Below, piece by piece: positions 35,303-45,742 of a stretch of DNA of 64,000 nucleotides (the first letter of the stretch is position 1; every line of letters starts with the position of its first letter). The notes beneath the pieces are model-generated. The model was given only the letters and a program-made list of their open reading frames with translations, made no database searches and had not been told where the DNA came from. The DNA comes from Algibacter mikhailovii (GTDB lineage: Bacteria > Bacteroidota > Bacteroidia > Flavobacteriales > Flavobacteriaceae): contig NZ_BMWZ01000004.1 of assembly GCF_014651495.1 (NCBI RefSeq), forward strand, positions 62,001 through 126,000, given 5' to 3'. The translations under genes and the position numbers were made by a program.

Positions 35303-35524
35303 ATGTATTGGACTTTAGAATTAGCATCTTATTTAAGTGATGCACCTTGGCCAGCAACGAAAGACGAATTGATAGATTACGCCATTAGAACTGGTGCTCC
35401 GCTCGAGGTTGTTGAAAATCTGCAATCCATTGAAGACGAAGGAGATTCTTATGACTCTATTGAAGAAATCTGGTCTGATTACCCCACTGATGAGGACTAC
35501 CTCTGGAATGAAGATGAATATTAA
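35303..35524 (+). CDS. DUF2795 domain-containing small acidic protein
   Basis: A 73-residue soluble protein. The first 45 residues (ELASYLSDAPWPATKDELID then AIRTGAPLEVVENLQ) match the DUF2795 pattern of a small helical domain. The C-terminal 28 residues are very acidic (DEGDSYDSIEEIWSDY and NEDEY). The function of DUF2795 is unknown. It has its own good promoter and terminator, so it is a single-gene unit placed just before secA. Confidence 0.88.
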   Translation: MYWTLELASYLSDAPWPATKDELIDYAIRTGAPLEVVENLQSIEDEGDSYDSIEEIWSDYPTDEDYLWNEDEY

Positions 35525-35544
35525 ATAAAGCATAAAGAATAGTT

Positions 35545-35574
35545 AAAAAAGTCTCGAATTGAGGCTTTTTTTTT
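35545..35574 (+). terminator. Rho-independent terminator after DUF2795 gene
   Basis: Arms AAGTCTC and GAGGCTT (one G-T pair) around GAATT, with an A-run before and eight or more T after. It lies about 20 bp after the stop codon. The T-tract also contains the -33 TTTG of the secA promoter. Confidence 0.75.
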
Positions 35575-35603
35575 GCCCTAATCTTTAAACAAATGTATCT
35601 TTG
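35572..35603 (+). promoter_or_regulatory. Promoter of secA
   Basis: TTTG (35572-35575), 20 bp, then TATCTTTG (35596-35603), a perfect TAnnTTTG. The 5' leader to the ATG at 35691 is about 80 nt. Confidence 0.65.
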
Positions 35604-35690
35604 AATGCTTAGATTTAGGCATAACAAAAATGAAATAACAAAATAAAGAATACCATGCGAAAGCAAGGTGTAACATATAATATATAACCC

Positions 35691-38600
35691 ATGAGTTTTT
35701 TAGATTCTGTATTAAAAGTATTTGTTGGCGACAAATCCAAACAAGATGTCAAAGCCATCAATCCCATAGTAAATAAAATCAAAACCTTTGAAGCAGCATT
35801 AGAAGCTTTATCACATGATGAGTTAAGAGCAAAGACCTCCGAATTCAAAGCTAAAATAGCAGAAGCAACCAAAGATATCGATAATCAAATAGCAAATTTA
35901 TCGGAAGAAGCTGAAAACACTGAAGACATAGACAGACGTGAAGATATCTATCAAGATATTGATAAACTTAAGGACGATGCATATAAAATTAGTGAAGAGG
36001 TATTAAATGACATTTTACCTGAAGCTTTTGCAGTTGTTAAAGAGACTGCTAAGCGTTTTGTAAACAATACCGCTATAGCCGTAACGGCTAATGAATTTGA
36101 CAGAATGGTTTCTGGCGAAAAAGAATACGTTTTATTAGAAGGAGATAAAGCCGTTTGGGCAAATTCTTGGAATGCCGCCGGAAAACCAATAACCTGGGAC
36201 ATGATACATTATGATGTTCAGCTTATTGGTGGTATTGCTATGCATCAAGGAAAAATTGCTGAAATGCAAACTGGTGAGGGAAAAACATTAGTAGCAACCT
36301 TACCTGTTTACCTAAATGCTTTAGCTGGAAAAGGCGTGCACTTAGTAACTGTGAATGACTATTTAGCAAAACGTGATAGTGCATGGATGGCTCCTATTTT
36401 TGAGTTTCATGGCTTGAGTGTTGATTGCATAGACCACCATCAACCTAACTCTGATGCGCGAAGAAAAGCATATAATGCGGATATCACTTATGGCACCAAT
36501 AATGAATTTGGTTTTGATTACTTACGTGATAATATGGCACATTCGCCAGAAGACTTAGTACAACGCCCGCACAATTATGCCATTGTTGATGAGGTAGATT
36601 CTGTCCTAGTGGATGATGCTCGAACACCTTTAATCATTTCTGGTCCAATCCCAAAAGGTGATCGTCATGAATTTACAGAATTAAAACCCAAAGTAGATGA
36701 TATAGTATCGGTACAACGTAAATATTTAACGGGAGTTTTAGCAGAAGCGAAAAAACTGATTAAAGAAGGAGATACTAAAGAAGGTGGCTTCCAATTATTA
36801 CGCGTTTACAGAGGGATTCCCAAAAACAAAGCACTTATTAAGTTTTTATCTGAAGAAGGTGTGAAACAACTTCTTCAGAAAACAGAAAACTTTTATATGC
36901 AGGATAACAATAGGGAAATGCCTAAAATTGATGCCGAATTATACTATGTTATCGAAGAGAAAAATAATCAAGTTGAATTAACAGACAAAGGTGTTGAATA
37001 CATTTCTGGTAAAGACAATCCTGATTTCTTCATTTTACCAGAAATAGGTATTGAAATTGCAAAAATTGAAGGACAAGGACTTGCTGTAGAAGAGGAAGCA
37101 ACGCTAAAAGAAAACCTATTTAAAGAGTTTGGCGTTAAATCTGAACGTATACACACCTTAAATCAATTACTTAAAGCGTATGCCTTATTTGAAAAAGACA
37201 CCCAATATGTAGTCATCGATAATAAAGTAATGATTGTAGATGAACAAACAGGTCGTATCATGGATGGGCGTCGTTACTCTGACGGTCTACATCAAGCAAT
37301 TGAAGCAAAAGAAAATGTAAAAATTGAAGATGCTACACAAACATTTGCCACAGTAACCTTACAAAACTACTTTAGAATGTACCGCAAGTTATCTGGTATG
37401 ACAGGTACGGCCCTTACTGAAGCTGGAGAATTTTGGGAAATCTACAAATTAGATGTTGTTGAAACCCCAACCAACCGTCCTATTGCTCGTGACGATAGAG
37501 ATGATTTAGTTTTTAAAACGAAGCGTGAAAAATATAATGCAGTAATTGACGAGGTCACAAAACTATCTCAAGCTGGTCGCCCTGTTTTAATTGGTACAAC
37601 ATCGGTTGAAATTTCTGAATTACTTGGCAAAATGTTAAGTATTCGTAAAATTCCTCATAACGTATTAAATGCAAAGCAACACAAACGTGAGGCAGATATT
37701 GTCGCTGAGGCAGGTAATGCGGGACAAGTAACAATTGCCACCAATATGGCTGGTCGTGGTACAGATATTAAATTATCTGACGAAGTTAAAGCTGCCGGTG
37801 GATTAGCCATTGTAGGAACAGAGCGTCATGATTCGCGCCGTGTGGACAGACAGTTACGTGGTCGTGCTGGTCGTCAAGGAGATCCGGGAAGTTCTCAATT
37901 TTACGTTTCTCTTGAAGACAACTTAATGCGTTTATTTGGCTCTGAGCGAATTGCAAAAATGATGGATAAAATGGGATTGAAGGAAGGTGAAGTGATTCAG
38001 CATTCTATGATTTCAAAATCTATTGAACGTGCTCAGAAAAAAGTTGAAGAAAATCAATTTGGTGTTAGAAAACGTTTATTAGAATATGATGATGTCATGA
38101 ATGCCCAAAGAGAGGTGGTTTACAAACGTCGTTATAATGCCTTAAACGGAGAACGTTTACGAGTAGATTTAGCTAATATGATTTTCGATACTTCGGAGGG
38201 TATCGCTGAAACTAATAAAGGAGCTAGCGACTATAAAAACTTTGAGTTTGAATTGATTCGTTATTTCTCTATGAGTTCACCAATTTCTGAGGAAGAATTT
38301 GGTAAACTTTCGGCACAAGAAATTACATCAAAAATTTACAAAGCTGCTTTTGAACATTACAGAGAAAAAATGACTCGTAATGCAGATATTGCTTTCCCTG
38401 TTATTAAAAATGTATATGAAAATCAGGGTGATAAATTCAAACGTATTGTTGTTCCATTTACAGATGGTGTCAAGAGTTTAAATGTGGTTACAGATCTTGA
38501 AAAAGCTTATGAAACTAATGGAAAACAGTTAATCACCGATTTTGAAAAGAACATCACCTTGGCCATTATTGATGATGCTTGGAAAACGCATTTACGCAAA

Positions 38601-39047
38601 ATGGATGAGTTAAAACAATCGGTACAATTAGCCGTTCATGAGCAAAAAGACCCGCTTTTAATTTATAAGTTTGAAGCTTTTGAATTATTTAAAGCCATGA
38701 TTGACCAAGTCAATAAAGATGTTATATCATTTTTATTTAAAGGTGAATTACCACAAGAAACTAAGGATACCATTCACGAAGCAAGACAAACGCGTAAAAA
38801 AGAAAACTTGCAAACTCAAAAAGACGAAATTCCGAACTTGGATGAACGTTCGGCTCAAAATAGAGCTGCAGGTAATACCCAACGTCAACAAGAGGTTATT
38901 GAAACGATTGTTCGCGATAAACCAAAAATTGGTCGTAATGATAGAGTTACAATAAAGCATGTTATGAACGGAGAAAGTAAAACCGTTAAATACAAACAAG
39001 CAGAACCTTTAATAGCCAAAGGAGAATGGGTATTGGTTGAAGACTAG
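35691..39047 (+). CDS. secA: Preprotein translocase ATPase SecA
   Basis: An 1118-residue SecA, the motor driving proteins through SecYEG. Nucleotide-binding domain 1 has [15 protein letters not shown] (Walker A, about 200) and the DEVD box in [14 protein letters not shown]2 includes [14 protein letters not shown] and [14 protein letters not shown]. It is longer than E. coli SecA (901), with extra sequence near residues 60-90 and in the preprotein-binding region, as is usual in Bacteroidota. The tail (about 1050-1118) has no cysteines, so the usual zinc-binding SecB site is absent; it ends in [19 protein letters not shown]. Confidence 0.97.
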   Translation: MSFLDSVLKVFVGDKSKQDVKAINPIVNKIKTFEAALEALSHDELRAKTSEFKAKIAEATKDIDNQIANLSEEAENTEDIDRREDIYQDIDKLKDDAYKISEEVLNDILPEAFAVVKETAKRFVNNTAIAVTANEFDRMVSGEKEYVLLEGDKAVWANSWNAAGKPITWDMIHYDVQLIGGIAMHQGKIAEMQTGEGKTLVATLPVYLNALAGKGVHLVTVNDYLAKRDSAWMAPIFEFHGLSVDCIDHHQPNSDARRKAYNADITYGTNNEFGFDYLRDNMAHSPEDLVQRPHNYAIVDEVDSVLVDDARTPLIISGPIPKGDRHEFTELKPKVDDIVSVQRKYLTGVLAEAKKLIKEGDTKEGGFQLLRVYRGIPKNKALIKFLSEEGVKQLLQKTENFYMQDNNREMPKIDAELYYVIEEKNNQVELTDKGVEYISGKDNPDFFILPEIGIEIAKIEGQGLAVEEEATLKENLFKEFGVKSERIHTLNQLLKAYALFEKDTQYVVIDNKVMIVDEQTGRIMDGRRYSDGLHQAIEAKENVKIEDATQTFATVTLQNYFRMYRKLSGMTGTALTEAGEFWEIYKLDVVETPTNRPIARDDRDDLVFKTKREKYNAVIDEVTKLSQAGRPVLIGTTSVEISELLGKMLSIRKIPHNVLNAKQHKREADIVAEAGNAGQVTIATNMAGRGTDIKLSDEVKAAGGLAIVGTERHDSRRVDRQLRGRAGRQGDPGSSQFYVSLEDNLMRLFGSERIAKMMDKMGLKEGEVIQHSMISKSIERAQKKVEENQFGVRKRLLEYDDVMNAQREVVYKRRYNALNGERLRVDLANMIFDTSEGIAETNKGASDYKNFEFELIRYFSMSSPISEEEFGKLSAQEITSKIYKAAFEHYREKMTRNADIAFPVIKNVYENQGDKFKRIVVPFTDGVKSLNVVTDLEKAYETNGKQLITDFEKNITLAIIDDAWKTHLRKMDELKQSVQLAVHEQKDPLLIYKFEAFELFKAMIDQVNKDVISFLFKGELPQETKDTIHEARQTRKKENLQTQKDEIPNLDERSAQNRAAGNTQRQQEVIETIVRDKPKIGRNDRVTIKHVMNGESKTVKYKQAEPLIAKGEWVLVED

Positions 39048-39079
39048 TGTTCTAGAAAAAATAGAAATTTTACTAATAA

Positions 39080-39110
39080 AAATCTCGATATTATCTATCG
39101 GGATTTTTTT
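39080..39110 (+). terminator. Rho-independent terminator of secA
   Basis: A 10-bp stem (AATCTCGATA with TATCGGGATT, one G-T pair) and a TTATC loop, followed by a run of T. It starts 33 bp after the secA stop. Confidence 0.85.
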
Positions 39111-39495
39111 ATACCCTATTCTCATTAATTATGAATTTAATAATGGTAAATATGATTCTCTATTATTTAACTCCTGGAAAGGAAAGACCTTTATTAAGAA
39201 TGGGGTTAAAAGGATATAACAAATGACTGTAAATATTAATGTAAAATTGCTTCGGATTCAAAATAATTAAGTGCTAAACACTTTTATTTTACCCCAAATG
39301 GCTCCAAAATTAAAACCAATCACATAGCCTGGTAAAACCAAAACATCATAAAAAAACTAATTAAGAATTCTTCTCGATTCTTTTAAAAATCGCCCTATAT
39401 ATTATAATAATCAAGGGTAAAAAATATCTACCAAGGGGTAATTTATGATAAATAGGCAGTTTCATAAAAGTATAATTTCGTACAAAAATTTAACT
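39111..39495. other. Intergenic region with no recognised gene
   Basis: This 385-bp stretch between the secA terminator and the SMP-30-like gene holds no convincing coding sequence. A short open frame runs through the secA terminator and is rejected. A 27-codon open stretch on the minus strand (about 39267-39352) reads like a protein tail but has no start. No clear promoter was found. Confidence 0.6.
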
Positions 39496-40644
39496 ATGAG
39501 AACAAAATTACACTTACTTACCATTCTATTAGGATCATGTCTTCAAATTTTTGCTCAAACCCCTGTAAAATTAAGCTCCGGACAATTTGGTTTTGCAGAA
39601 GGTCCTGTTTGGGATAGAGATGATAAAATTTATTTTTCGGATATTCAAACACGAAAGGTGGAAATATATTCTATAACAGATAACACATTTTCCACGGCTT
39701 ACACCGCAACAGGAAGAACAAATGGTTTAATGTTTGATAAAGACATGAATCTTATTGTTTGCGAATTTCAAAGGGGCGAAGTAACTGAAAAAACTACCAC
39801 AGGAGTTCTGCTTGAAACTTATGCCAACGGATTTACTAATCCAAATGACTTATGTATTGACAAAGAGGGAGGAATATATGTTTCAACGCCCAATACAAAA
39901 GAAATTTATTACATAAGTCCTGAACCAAACAGAACAAAGACATTAATTGATAACACACTTAATTTTCCGAATGGCGTCATTATTTCAAACGACGGTAAAA
40001 CTCTAATTGTAAGTGATTCTCAAAGCTATGATATTTATAAATTTGATATTAACCCAAGTACAGGTTTAATAAGCAATAAAAGTGTTTTTGCAACATTAAC
40101 AGATTATGACAATACAGATACTAGATCACTCGCAGACGGTATGGCCATAGATACTAATGGAAACTTATATGTTACTGCCAAAAAATCACTTCAAATTTTT
40201 GACGCTTCTGGAACCAAAATAAATTCGATTGCATTTGACGAAAACATTACGAATTGCACCTTTGGGGGAAGTGATTTAAGCACACTCTTTGTAACAGCAC
40301 CAAATGATTTTTATAAAATTGATTTTACAGGAGTAACAGGTTTCCAGCATCCGTTTGATTTACCTGAGTCAAGTTTAAGTCTTGACAAAAATGAAAAGTA
40401 TTCATTTAATATATTCCCTAACCCTAGTGCAGATCACATCGTAAACATAGAAGTTGGAAACACAGAAATAGATGAAATTATATTGTACAATAACCTTGGC
40501 GCAAAAATTGGAAGCTATAATTTTGAAAGATTTAATAATTCTATAAAGGTTGATTTAGGGACAAACCTTAAGAGTAATATCTATATATTAACATTAACAA
40601 CCAAAGATGGTTCTGCTGTACATAACAAAATAGTTCTGAAATAA
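39496..40644 (+). CDS. SMP-30/gluconolactonase-like secreted protein with type IX sorting domain
   Basis: From the ATG at 39496 (MRTKLHLLTILLGSCLQIFA, a signal peptide) it encodes 382 residues; an in-frame ATG at 39445 would hide the signal peptide behind 17 residues. The SMP-30-type propeller opens with FGFAEGPVWDRDDKIYFSDI, and NGVIISNDGKTLIVSDS and FATLTDYDNTDTRSLADG follow. The last 75 residues (FNIFPNPSADHIVNIEV to HNKIVLK) form a type A C-terminal sorting domain. The protein is probably secreted or attached to the surface. Lactonase activity is possible but unproven. Confidence 0.87.
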   Translation: MRTKLHLLTILLGSCLQIFAQTPVKLSSGQFGFAEGPVWDRDDKIYFSDIQTRKVEIYSITDNTFSTAYTATGRTNGLMFDKDMNLIVCEFQRGEVTEKTTTGVLLETYANGFTNPNDLCIDKEGGIYVSTPNTKEIYYISPEPNRTKTLIDNTLNFPNGVIISNDGKTLIVSDSQSYDIYKFDINPSTGLISNKSVFATLTDYDNTDTRSLADGMAIDTNGNLYVTAKKSLQIFDASGTKINSIAFDENITNCTFGGSDLSTLFVTAPNDFYKIDFTGVTGFQHPFDLPESSLSLDKNEKYSFNIFPNPSADHIVNIEVGNTEIDEIILYNNLGAKIGSYNFERFNNSIKVDLGTNLKSNIYILTLTTKDGSAVHNKIVLK

Positions 40645-40674
40645 ACCTTAATCTCAAAATATTTAGTAGTTAAA

Positions 40675-40704
40675 AATCCTGATAGAGTTCTATCAGGATT
40701 TTTT
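40675..40704 (+). terminator. Rho-independent terminator after the SMP-30-like gene
   Basis: An 11-bp stem (AATCCTGATAG with CTATCAGGATT) around AGTT, then TTTT. It lies 31 bp after the stop codon. Confidence 0.85.
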
Positions 40705-40796
40705 GTGATTGTTATTTTCCACCAACTTGATTATCTAGACGATAACATCTACCTTCGTTCAACAAATAATCCTGTTTCAATAAATCTTTGGACTTT

Positions 40797-41855
40797 ATGA
40801 ATATTATAAAATCAGACATCGTAATAATTGGAGCAGGCTTAACCGGATTAACACTTGGTCACCTCTTTAAGAATTCTCGGTACACCATTAATATCATTGA
40901 AGCTAGAGGGAGAAAAGGAGGAAGAATTCATTCGGTATGTCAATTAAAAGAAACTCCAATAGAAATGGGTGCTACATGGCTAGGAAATAGCCATACCTAT
41001 TTAAAAACTCTTTTAGAAGAACTTGAACTTCATACTTTTAAACAACAATTTGGAGATAAAGCTATTTATGAACCAACGTCATTAGCCCCATATCAATTAG
41101 TAACACTTCCTAAAAGCCAAGATTCTAGTTACAGAATTAAGGATGGGACTTCTAAACTCATTGAGCGTTTATCCCAATCCATATCAGAAGATAACATATA
41201 TTATAAGCAAAGGGTTTCGAAAATAGTAGAACATCAAAATACGCTTACTGTCGAAACAAATAAAAATACCTTTAAGGCTAAATGGGTTATTTCAACATTG
41301 CCGCCATATTTATTACAATCTACTATAAAAACGGTTCCTCCTCTTCCTATACAAATTCAAGATATCATGGAACATACCCATACTTGGATGGGCGAATCAA
41401 TCAAAGTAGGTTTGAGGTATAAAGTTCCTTTTTGGCGTGCTCCCAATACAAGTGGTACAATTTTTAGTAATGTTGGACCCATTCCTGAATTCTATGATCA
41501 CTCTAATTATGAAGATAATCTCTTTGCTTTAAAAGGTTTTTTAAATAGTTCATACTATTCATTAAAGCAAGAAGAACGCCTAAAGATGGTACTAGAGCAA
41601 CTTAAAAAATATTATGGTGATATTGTTAACACCTTTATTTCTTACGAGGAAAAAGTTTGGAGAAATGATTCTTACACACATGCTGATTACAATAGTCATG
41701 TGCTGCCACATCAAAATAATGGACATAAACTATACAAGCAGCCGTATTTAAATGGTAAATTTTTTATTGCTGGTGCAGAAACAGCTTCTAAATTTCCAGG
41801 GTATATGGAAGGCGCTATTAGAAGTGCCTATTTCATATTTAACGAAATAAACTGA
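40797..41855 (+). CDS. Flavin-containing amine oxidase family protein
   Basis: Encodes 352 residues from the ATG at 40797. SDIVIIGAGLTGLTLGHLF is the FAD dinucleotide-binding loop at the N-terminus, with an acidic IIEARGRKGGRI strand end. The C-terminus has FFIAGAETASKFPGYMEGAI, the second FAD-contact motif of the monoamine oxidase group. Length is short for the family (usually 430-500), so the substrate domain is compact. No signal peptide is seen. It oxidises an amine or related substrate with FAD. The substrate is unknown. Confidence 0.87.
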   Translation: MNIIKSDIVIIGAGLTGLTLGHLFKNSRYTINIIEARGRKGGRIHSVCQLKETPIEMGATWLGNSHTYLKTLLEELELHTFKQQFGDKAIYEPTSLAPYQLVTLPKSQDSSYRIKDGTSKLIERLSQSISEDNIYYKQRVSKIVEHQNTLTVETNKNTFKAKWVISTLPPYLLQSTIKTVPPLPIQIQDIMEHTHTWMGESIKVGLRYKVPFWRAPNTSGTIFSNVGPIPEFYDHSNYEDNLFALKGFLNSSYYSLKQEERLKMVLEQLKKYYGDIVNTFISYEEKVWRNDSYTHADYNSHVLPHQNNGHKLYKQPYLNGKFFIAGAETASKFPGYMEGAIRSAYFIFNEIN

Positions 41856-41874
41856 TTTAAAAATCAAGTCTTGT

Positions 41875-42552
41875 TTAAAACTTCAATAACAAATTTGGGT
41901 TTGGACAGTTTTCTTTATAAAATTCCAAATTATCTTTATTTGCTACCCCTGGGTAATCTCCTGTAAAACCTTGTAGATCTTTTATAATCTGAAAATGTAA
42001 GTGTGGCGGATAATCTCCATTGATGGCAGCATCACCCAAGGCTCCTATTTTTTCTCCTTGCTTAAAAGTTTTTCCTATCTGAAGCGTTTTGATAGAAGCC
42101 AAACTTAAATGCCCATAAAGGGTATAAAAGGTAACACCAGATATATTATGTTTTAAAATTATGGTAGGACCATAATCTCCATAATTGGTATTGTTTTTAA
42201 AACCTTGAACTTCGCCTTCTAGCGGTGCATAAATTGAAGTACCATCTTCACGCCATAAGTCAATTCCTAGGTGGATATTCCTTTCTTGGTTCGCCTGGCT
42301 ATTAAAATAGGCACTTCTTTTGTATAGGTTGCGCTCCTCCAAATAACCGCCATAAGCTACCACAGCATCATGTTCTTTTAAATAATTATTTATAAACTGG
42401 CCAAATTCTGAAACCAAAGACACATCGATAGCCTTAAGCTCTTGATTAGATTCAGATAAATCTATTGGCACATATTTTGATTTTGGAATAGATTCATCCA
42501 AAAGATTAAGTGGCACTGAACTTATGTTATATAGAAATTTCGAAAAATCCAT
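41875..42552 (-). CDS. M23 family metallopeptidase without signal peptide
   Basis: A 225-residue protein. The LytM-type zinc site is visible: His94 and Asp98 in NIHLGIDLW and the HLH pair at 184-186 in PPHLHFQII, with the YGHLS histidine near 150. The N-terminal 90 residues are polar and show no signal peptide, membrane segment or lipobox, unlike most M23 wall hydrolases. Either it acts on a cytoplasmic substrate, is exported by an unusual route, or is not a wall enzyme. It is convergent with the amine oxidase gene, 19 bp apart. Confidence 0.85.
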   Translation of the reverse strand: MDFSKFLYNISSVPLNLLDESIPKSKYVPIDLSESNQELKAIDVSLVSEFGQFINNYLKEHDAVVAYGGYLEERNLYKRSAYFNSQANQERNIHLGIDLWREDGTSIYAPLEGEVQGFKNNTNYGDYGPTIILKHNISGVTFYTLYGHLSLASIKTLQIGKTFKQGEKIGALGDAAINGDYPPHLHFQIIKDLQGFTGDYPGVANKDNLEFYKENCPNPNLLLKF

Positions 42553-42638
42553 AGATTAAATTTAATACCAAAAGATAAGAAACTTTAGAAGTACTTCGGA
42601 ATATACAAGTTACCGGCAGCATTAATATGGTCTCAATA

Positions 42639-43943
42639 TTAATTCACAACCTCGCCGTACAGATCAAAATCTTCAGCTTCTATAATCTTCACCTTAGCAT
42701 ATTCTCCTGTTTTTAAATATGTTTTAGTAGCATCAATTAGAACTTCATTATCTACATCTGGCGAATCAAATTCTGTTCGTCCAATAAAATTATTCCCTTC
42801 TTTTCGGTCAATAACAACCTTAAAAGTCTGCCCAATTTTTTGCTGATTTAATTCCCAAGAAATTTGAGATTGAATTTCCATGATTTGGTTTGCTCGGTCA
42901 ATCTTCACTTCTTCTGGCACATCATCTTCTAAATTATAGGCATGCGTATTTTCCTCATGGGAATATGTAAAACAGCCTAAACGTTCAAAACGCATATCTT
43001 GAACCCATTGCTTAAGCTCCTGAAAATTTTCTTCTGTTTCTCCTGGGTATCCCACAATAAGCGTTGTGCGTATGGTCATTTCAGGGACCGCTTCTCTAAA
43101 CTGACCAATCAATTTAGTAGTATTAGCTTTAGTGGTTCCACGACGCATACTTTTTAAAATAGAATCTGAAATATGCTGTAATGGTATATCTAAATAATTA
43201 CAAACCTTTGGTTCTCGCTTCATCACGTCCAAAACATCCAGAGGGAAACCCGTTGGAAAAGCATAATGCAAACGAATCCATTCCACACCCTCAACTTTCA
43301 CCAAAGCCTCTAACAATTCAGCTAGATTTCGTTTTTTATATAAATCGAGTCCATAATAAGTTAAATCTTGAGCAATCAAAATCAATTCTTTAACACCATT
43401 TGCAGCTAATTTTTCCGCTTCAATTACAACCTCTTCAATAGGCGTACTTTTATGTTTTCCACGCATAATAGGTATGGCACAAAATGAACAAGGTCTATCA
43501 CATCCTTCGGCTATTTTCAAATACGCATAATTTTTTGGCGTAGTTGTTAAACGCTCTCCTATTAATTCGTGCTTATAATCTGCACCCAATGCTTTTAGTA
43601 ATCCCGGCAATTCGGTAGTACCAAAATACTGATCTACATTAGGGATTTCTTTCTCTAAATCTGGTTTATACCGCTCGCTTAAACATCCCGTGACAAATAC
43701 CTTATCTACTTCGCCCTCTTCCTTTTTCTGCATGTACTCCAAAATGGTATTCACGCTTTCTTCTTTGGCGTTATTAATAAAACCACAGGTGTTTATAACA
43801 ACCACATTGCCTTCTTCTTCATGTACAACGTCTTTTCCGCTAGCCTTAAGCTGTCCCATTAACACCTCACTATCATAAACGTTTTTACTACAACCAAGTG
43901 TTACAACATTGATTCTATTTTTCTTTAGAGTTTTTGTGCGCAT
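42639..43943 (-). CDS. rimO: Ribosomal protein S12 methylthiotransferase RimO
   Basis: A 434-residue radical SAM methylthiotransferase. The N-terminal domain has cysteines 18, 53 and 87 for one iron-sulfur cluster (TLGCSKNVYDSEV is the RimO form of the motif). The radical SAM triad CxxxCxxC is at 148, 152 and 155. A C-terminal TRAM domain (about 370-434) recognises the target. It adds a methylthio group to an aspartate of ribosomal protein S12. An amidase gene separates it from ftsY. Confidence 0.95.
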   Translation of the reverse strand: MRTKTLKKNRINVVTLGCSKNVYDSEVLMGQLKASGKDVVHEEEGNVVVINTCGFINNAKEESVNTILEYMQKKEEGEVDKVFVTGCLSERYKPDLEKEIPNVDQYFGTTELPGLLKALGADYKHELIGERLTTTPKNYAYLKIAEGCDRPCSFCAIPIMRGKHKSTPIEEVVIEAEKLAANGVKELILIAQDLTYYGLDLYKKRNLAELLEALVKVEGVEWIRLHYAFPTGFPLDVLDVMKREPKVCNYLDIPLQHISDSILKSMRRGTTKANTTKLIGQFREAVPEMTIRTTLIVGYPGETEENFQELKQWVQDMRFERLGCFTYSHEENTHAYNLEDDVPEEVKIDRANQIMEIQSQISWELNQQKIGQTFKVVIDRKEGNNFIGRTEFDSPDVDNEVLIDATKTYLKTGEYAKVKIIEAEDFDLYGEVVN

Positions 43944-43963
43944 AAATCTTATAAATCTGGGCG

Positions 43964-43971
43964 CAAAGATA
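43964..43971 (-). promoter_or_regulatory. Candidate -7 element of the rimO promoter
   Basis: The minus strand reads TATCTTTG, a perfect TAnnTTTG match, 21 bp before the RimO start codon. The -33 element is not clear. Confidence 0.5.
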
Positions 43972-44040
43972 CGGAATGAAATATGATTAGCAGTCTAAAT
44001 AAATTAATGCAAAAAACTTAGATAGCCCCTTTCAACCAAT

Positions 44041-45663
44041 TCAATAATAATTCTTTGGTCCAATTCTTTTTAAAGCAGTTTGTTCATATGCATAAGCATA
44101 TTGCAATAGTTCATATTCGGTTAAAGGCCTCCCTATGAAAGTCAGTCCTTTTGGTTCTCCTACGTCAGTATACCCCATAGGCACAGTTATCGCTGGATAT
44201 TCTGCAACAGCAGCATAAGCTGCATGGAAATTATTAATGGAAAGAAAACCATCTAGTTTATGATTAGTCATTGGGCCATCAAAAAATAGTCTACCTATAG
44301 TTTTTAATGTATCTTTTAGTTGCGTCAAATATTGATTATCTCCTGGGTCATTTATTATACCTATGAATCGTTTTTGGCCGTAAGGCATCTTTTTTATAGA
44401 GTCTTTTAAATTAAACTCAATGACATCAGATACCGTTTTCAGGGTTAGGTCCTTATTGGCATAGGTTTCTAAATATTTAGGTAAATCATTTTTCATGTCT
44501 AAGTTTAGCAAACTTATAAAATGAGGTAACTCTAGTTTTTGTTCTTCAATTTCAACTATTTCGGCGCCAAGTTTTTTTAGCACTTCTATAGCATTGGCGT
44601 ATAAAGCATCTGAAAATAATGCTTTAGGCGCTCCGAAACGCTTACGAGCAATAAACTGTGGTGATAGGTGACTGTAGTACGTCTGTATATTCTTAAAATC
44701 AATGGACTTTGAGTCCAATGGATCAAATCCATATATAGCATCAAGTACAATGGCATTATCGGTGACCGTTTTAGTTATCGGCCCGGCAGTATCTAATGTC
44801 GATGAAATCGGGATTATCCCACTTCGACTCACCAATCCAATTGTAGGTTTTAAGCCAACACTAGAATTTTGGCTTGCCGGTGATAAAATTGAACCTGATG
44901 TTTCACTTCCAATGGCCGCCGCACAAAAATTGGCAGCAACCGAAACGGCACTTCCAGAACTCGAACCACCAGTATCAAGTACTCTTCTGCCATAGGGGTT
45001 TAAGGTCTGTCCACCCATAGCCGAATATCCATTTGGACACCCCTCACAAAAGAAATTAGCCCACTCACTTAAATTTGCTTTTCCTAGAATTATAGCCCCC
45101 TTTGATTTTAATTTTGTGGTAATAAATGCATTTGAGGTAATATTATATTTTAAAGCTACTGCTCCAGCCGTTGTAGCCATGTTTTCAGCATTTATATTAT
45201 CCTTTAATAATATTGGCATACCGTGAATTGGGTGCTTTAACTTTTTATTTAAGTATTCACGATCTCTCAGCCTAGCCTCATCAATTGCAGTGGGGTCTAT
45301 AGCTATTACAGCATTTAAAGACAAGGGATTTTCCCTATCAAATCTTCTGATTCGGTAAAGATAAAATTTGACTAACTCTTCATAAGTAAATTTATTTTCC
45401 GCTCTAAATTTTTGAAGATCTGAGATTTCCTTATCTAAAATATAAGATTCCAAACGGAGATAATCAGCTTCTCCAAAATCCTCTAATAAAGGGGATATTG
45501 TAAGCCAAATTTCTTTCTTAGTAATATTTTTAGAATCTAAAACTCTAAATTCTCGTAAGTCCTTTGAAGCATTTTTAGATCCTTCAGTATTAACCTTTTC
45601 TGCCTCTGTATTTTTACACGCTATCAGCATTGTAAAACAAAGAAGTAATAACATATCTCTCAT
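44041..45663 (-). CDS. Amidase signature family lipoprotein
   Basis: A 540-residue protein with a lipoprotein signal ending MLIAC (Cys16). The amidase Ser-cisSer-Lys triad is visible: Lys154 in [10 protein letters not shown], the serine-rich [10 protein letters not shown] at 232-240, and the nucleophile Ser258 in SETSGSI. The enzyme hydrolyses an amide bond. Being lipidated, it probably works in the periplasm or at the outer membrane, and not as the GatA subunit. It lies between ftsY and rimO. The substrate is unknown. Confidence 0.9.
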   Translation of the reverse strand: MRDMLLLLCFTMLIACKNTEAEKVNTEGSKNASKDLREFRVLDSKNITKKEIWLTISPLLEDFGEADYLRLESYILDKEISDLQKFRAENKFTYEELVKFYLYRIRRFDRENPLSLNAVIAIDPTAIDEARLRDREYLNKKLKHPIHGMPILLKDNINAENMATTAGAVALKYNITSNAFITTKLKSKGAIILGKANLSEWANFFCEGCPNGYSAMGGQTLNPYGRRVLDTGGSSSGSAVSVAANFCAAAIGSETSGSILSPASQNSSVGLKPTIGLVSRSGIIPISSTLDTAGPITKTVTDNAIVLDAIYGFDPLDSKSIDFKNIQTYYSHLSPQFIARKRFGAPKALFSDALYANAIEVLKKLGAEIVEIEEQKLELPHFISLLNLDMKNDLPKYLETYANKDLTLKTVSDVIEFNLKDSIKKMPYGQKRFIGIINDPGDNQYLTQLKDTLKTIGRLFFDGPMTNHKLDGFLSINNFHAAYAAVAEYPAITVPMGYTDVGEPKGLTFIGRPLTEYELLQYAYAYEQTALKRIGPKNYY

Positions 45664-45742
45664 ATTATAGCATTTTTTATAAAAATACTAAAACATGAGA
45701 ACAAATGAAGTCTCTAAAAGAAGTCTAGAATTAAAATATTAT

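Noticed and set aside
39037-39219. Short open reading frame of about 60 codons after secA
   Set aside because: It starts at a TTG inside the end of secA and runs straight through the secA terminator hairpin; no family match was recognised.
39267-39352. 27-codon open stretch on the minus strand that reads like a protein C-terminus
   Set aside because: It has no start codon, is preceded directly by a stop, and is too short to assign as a gene remnant without a search.
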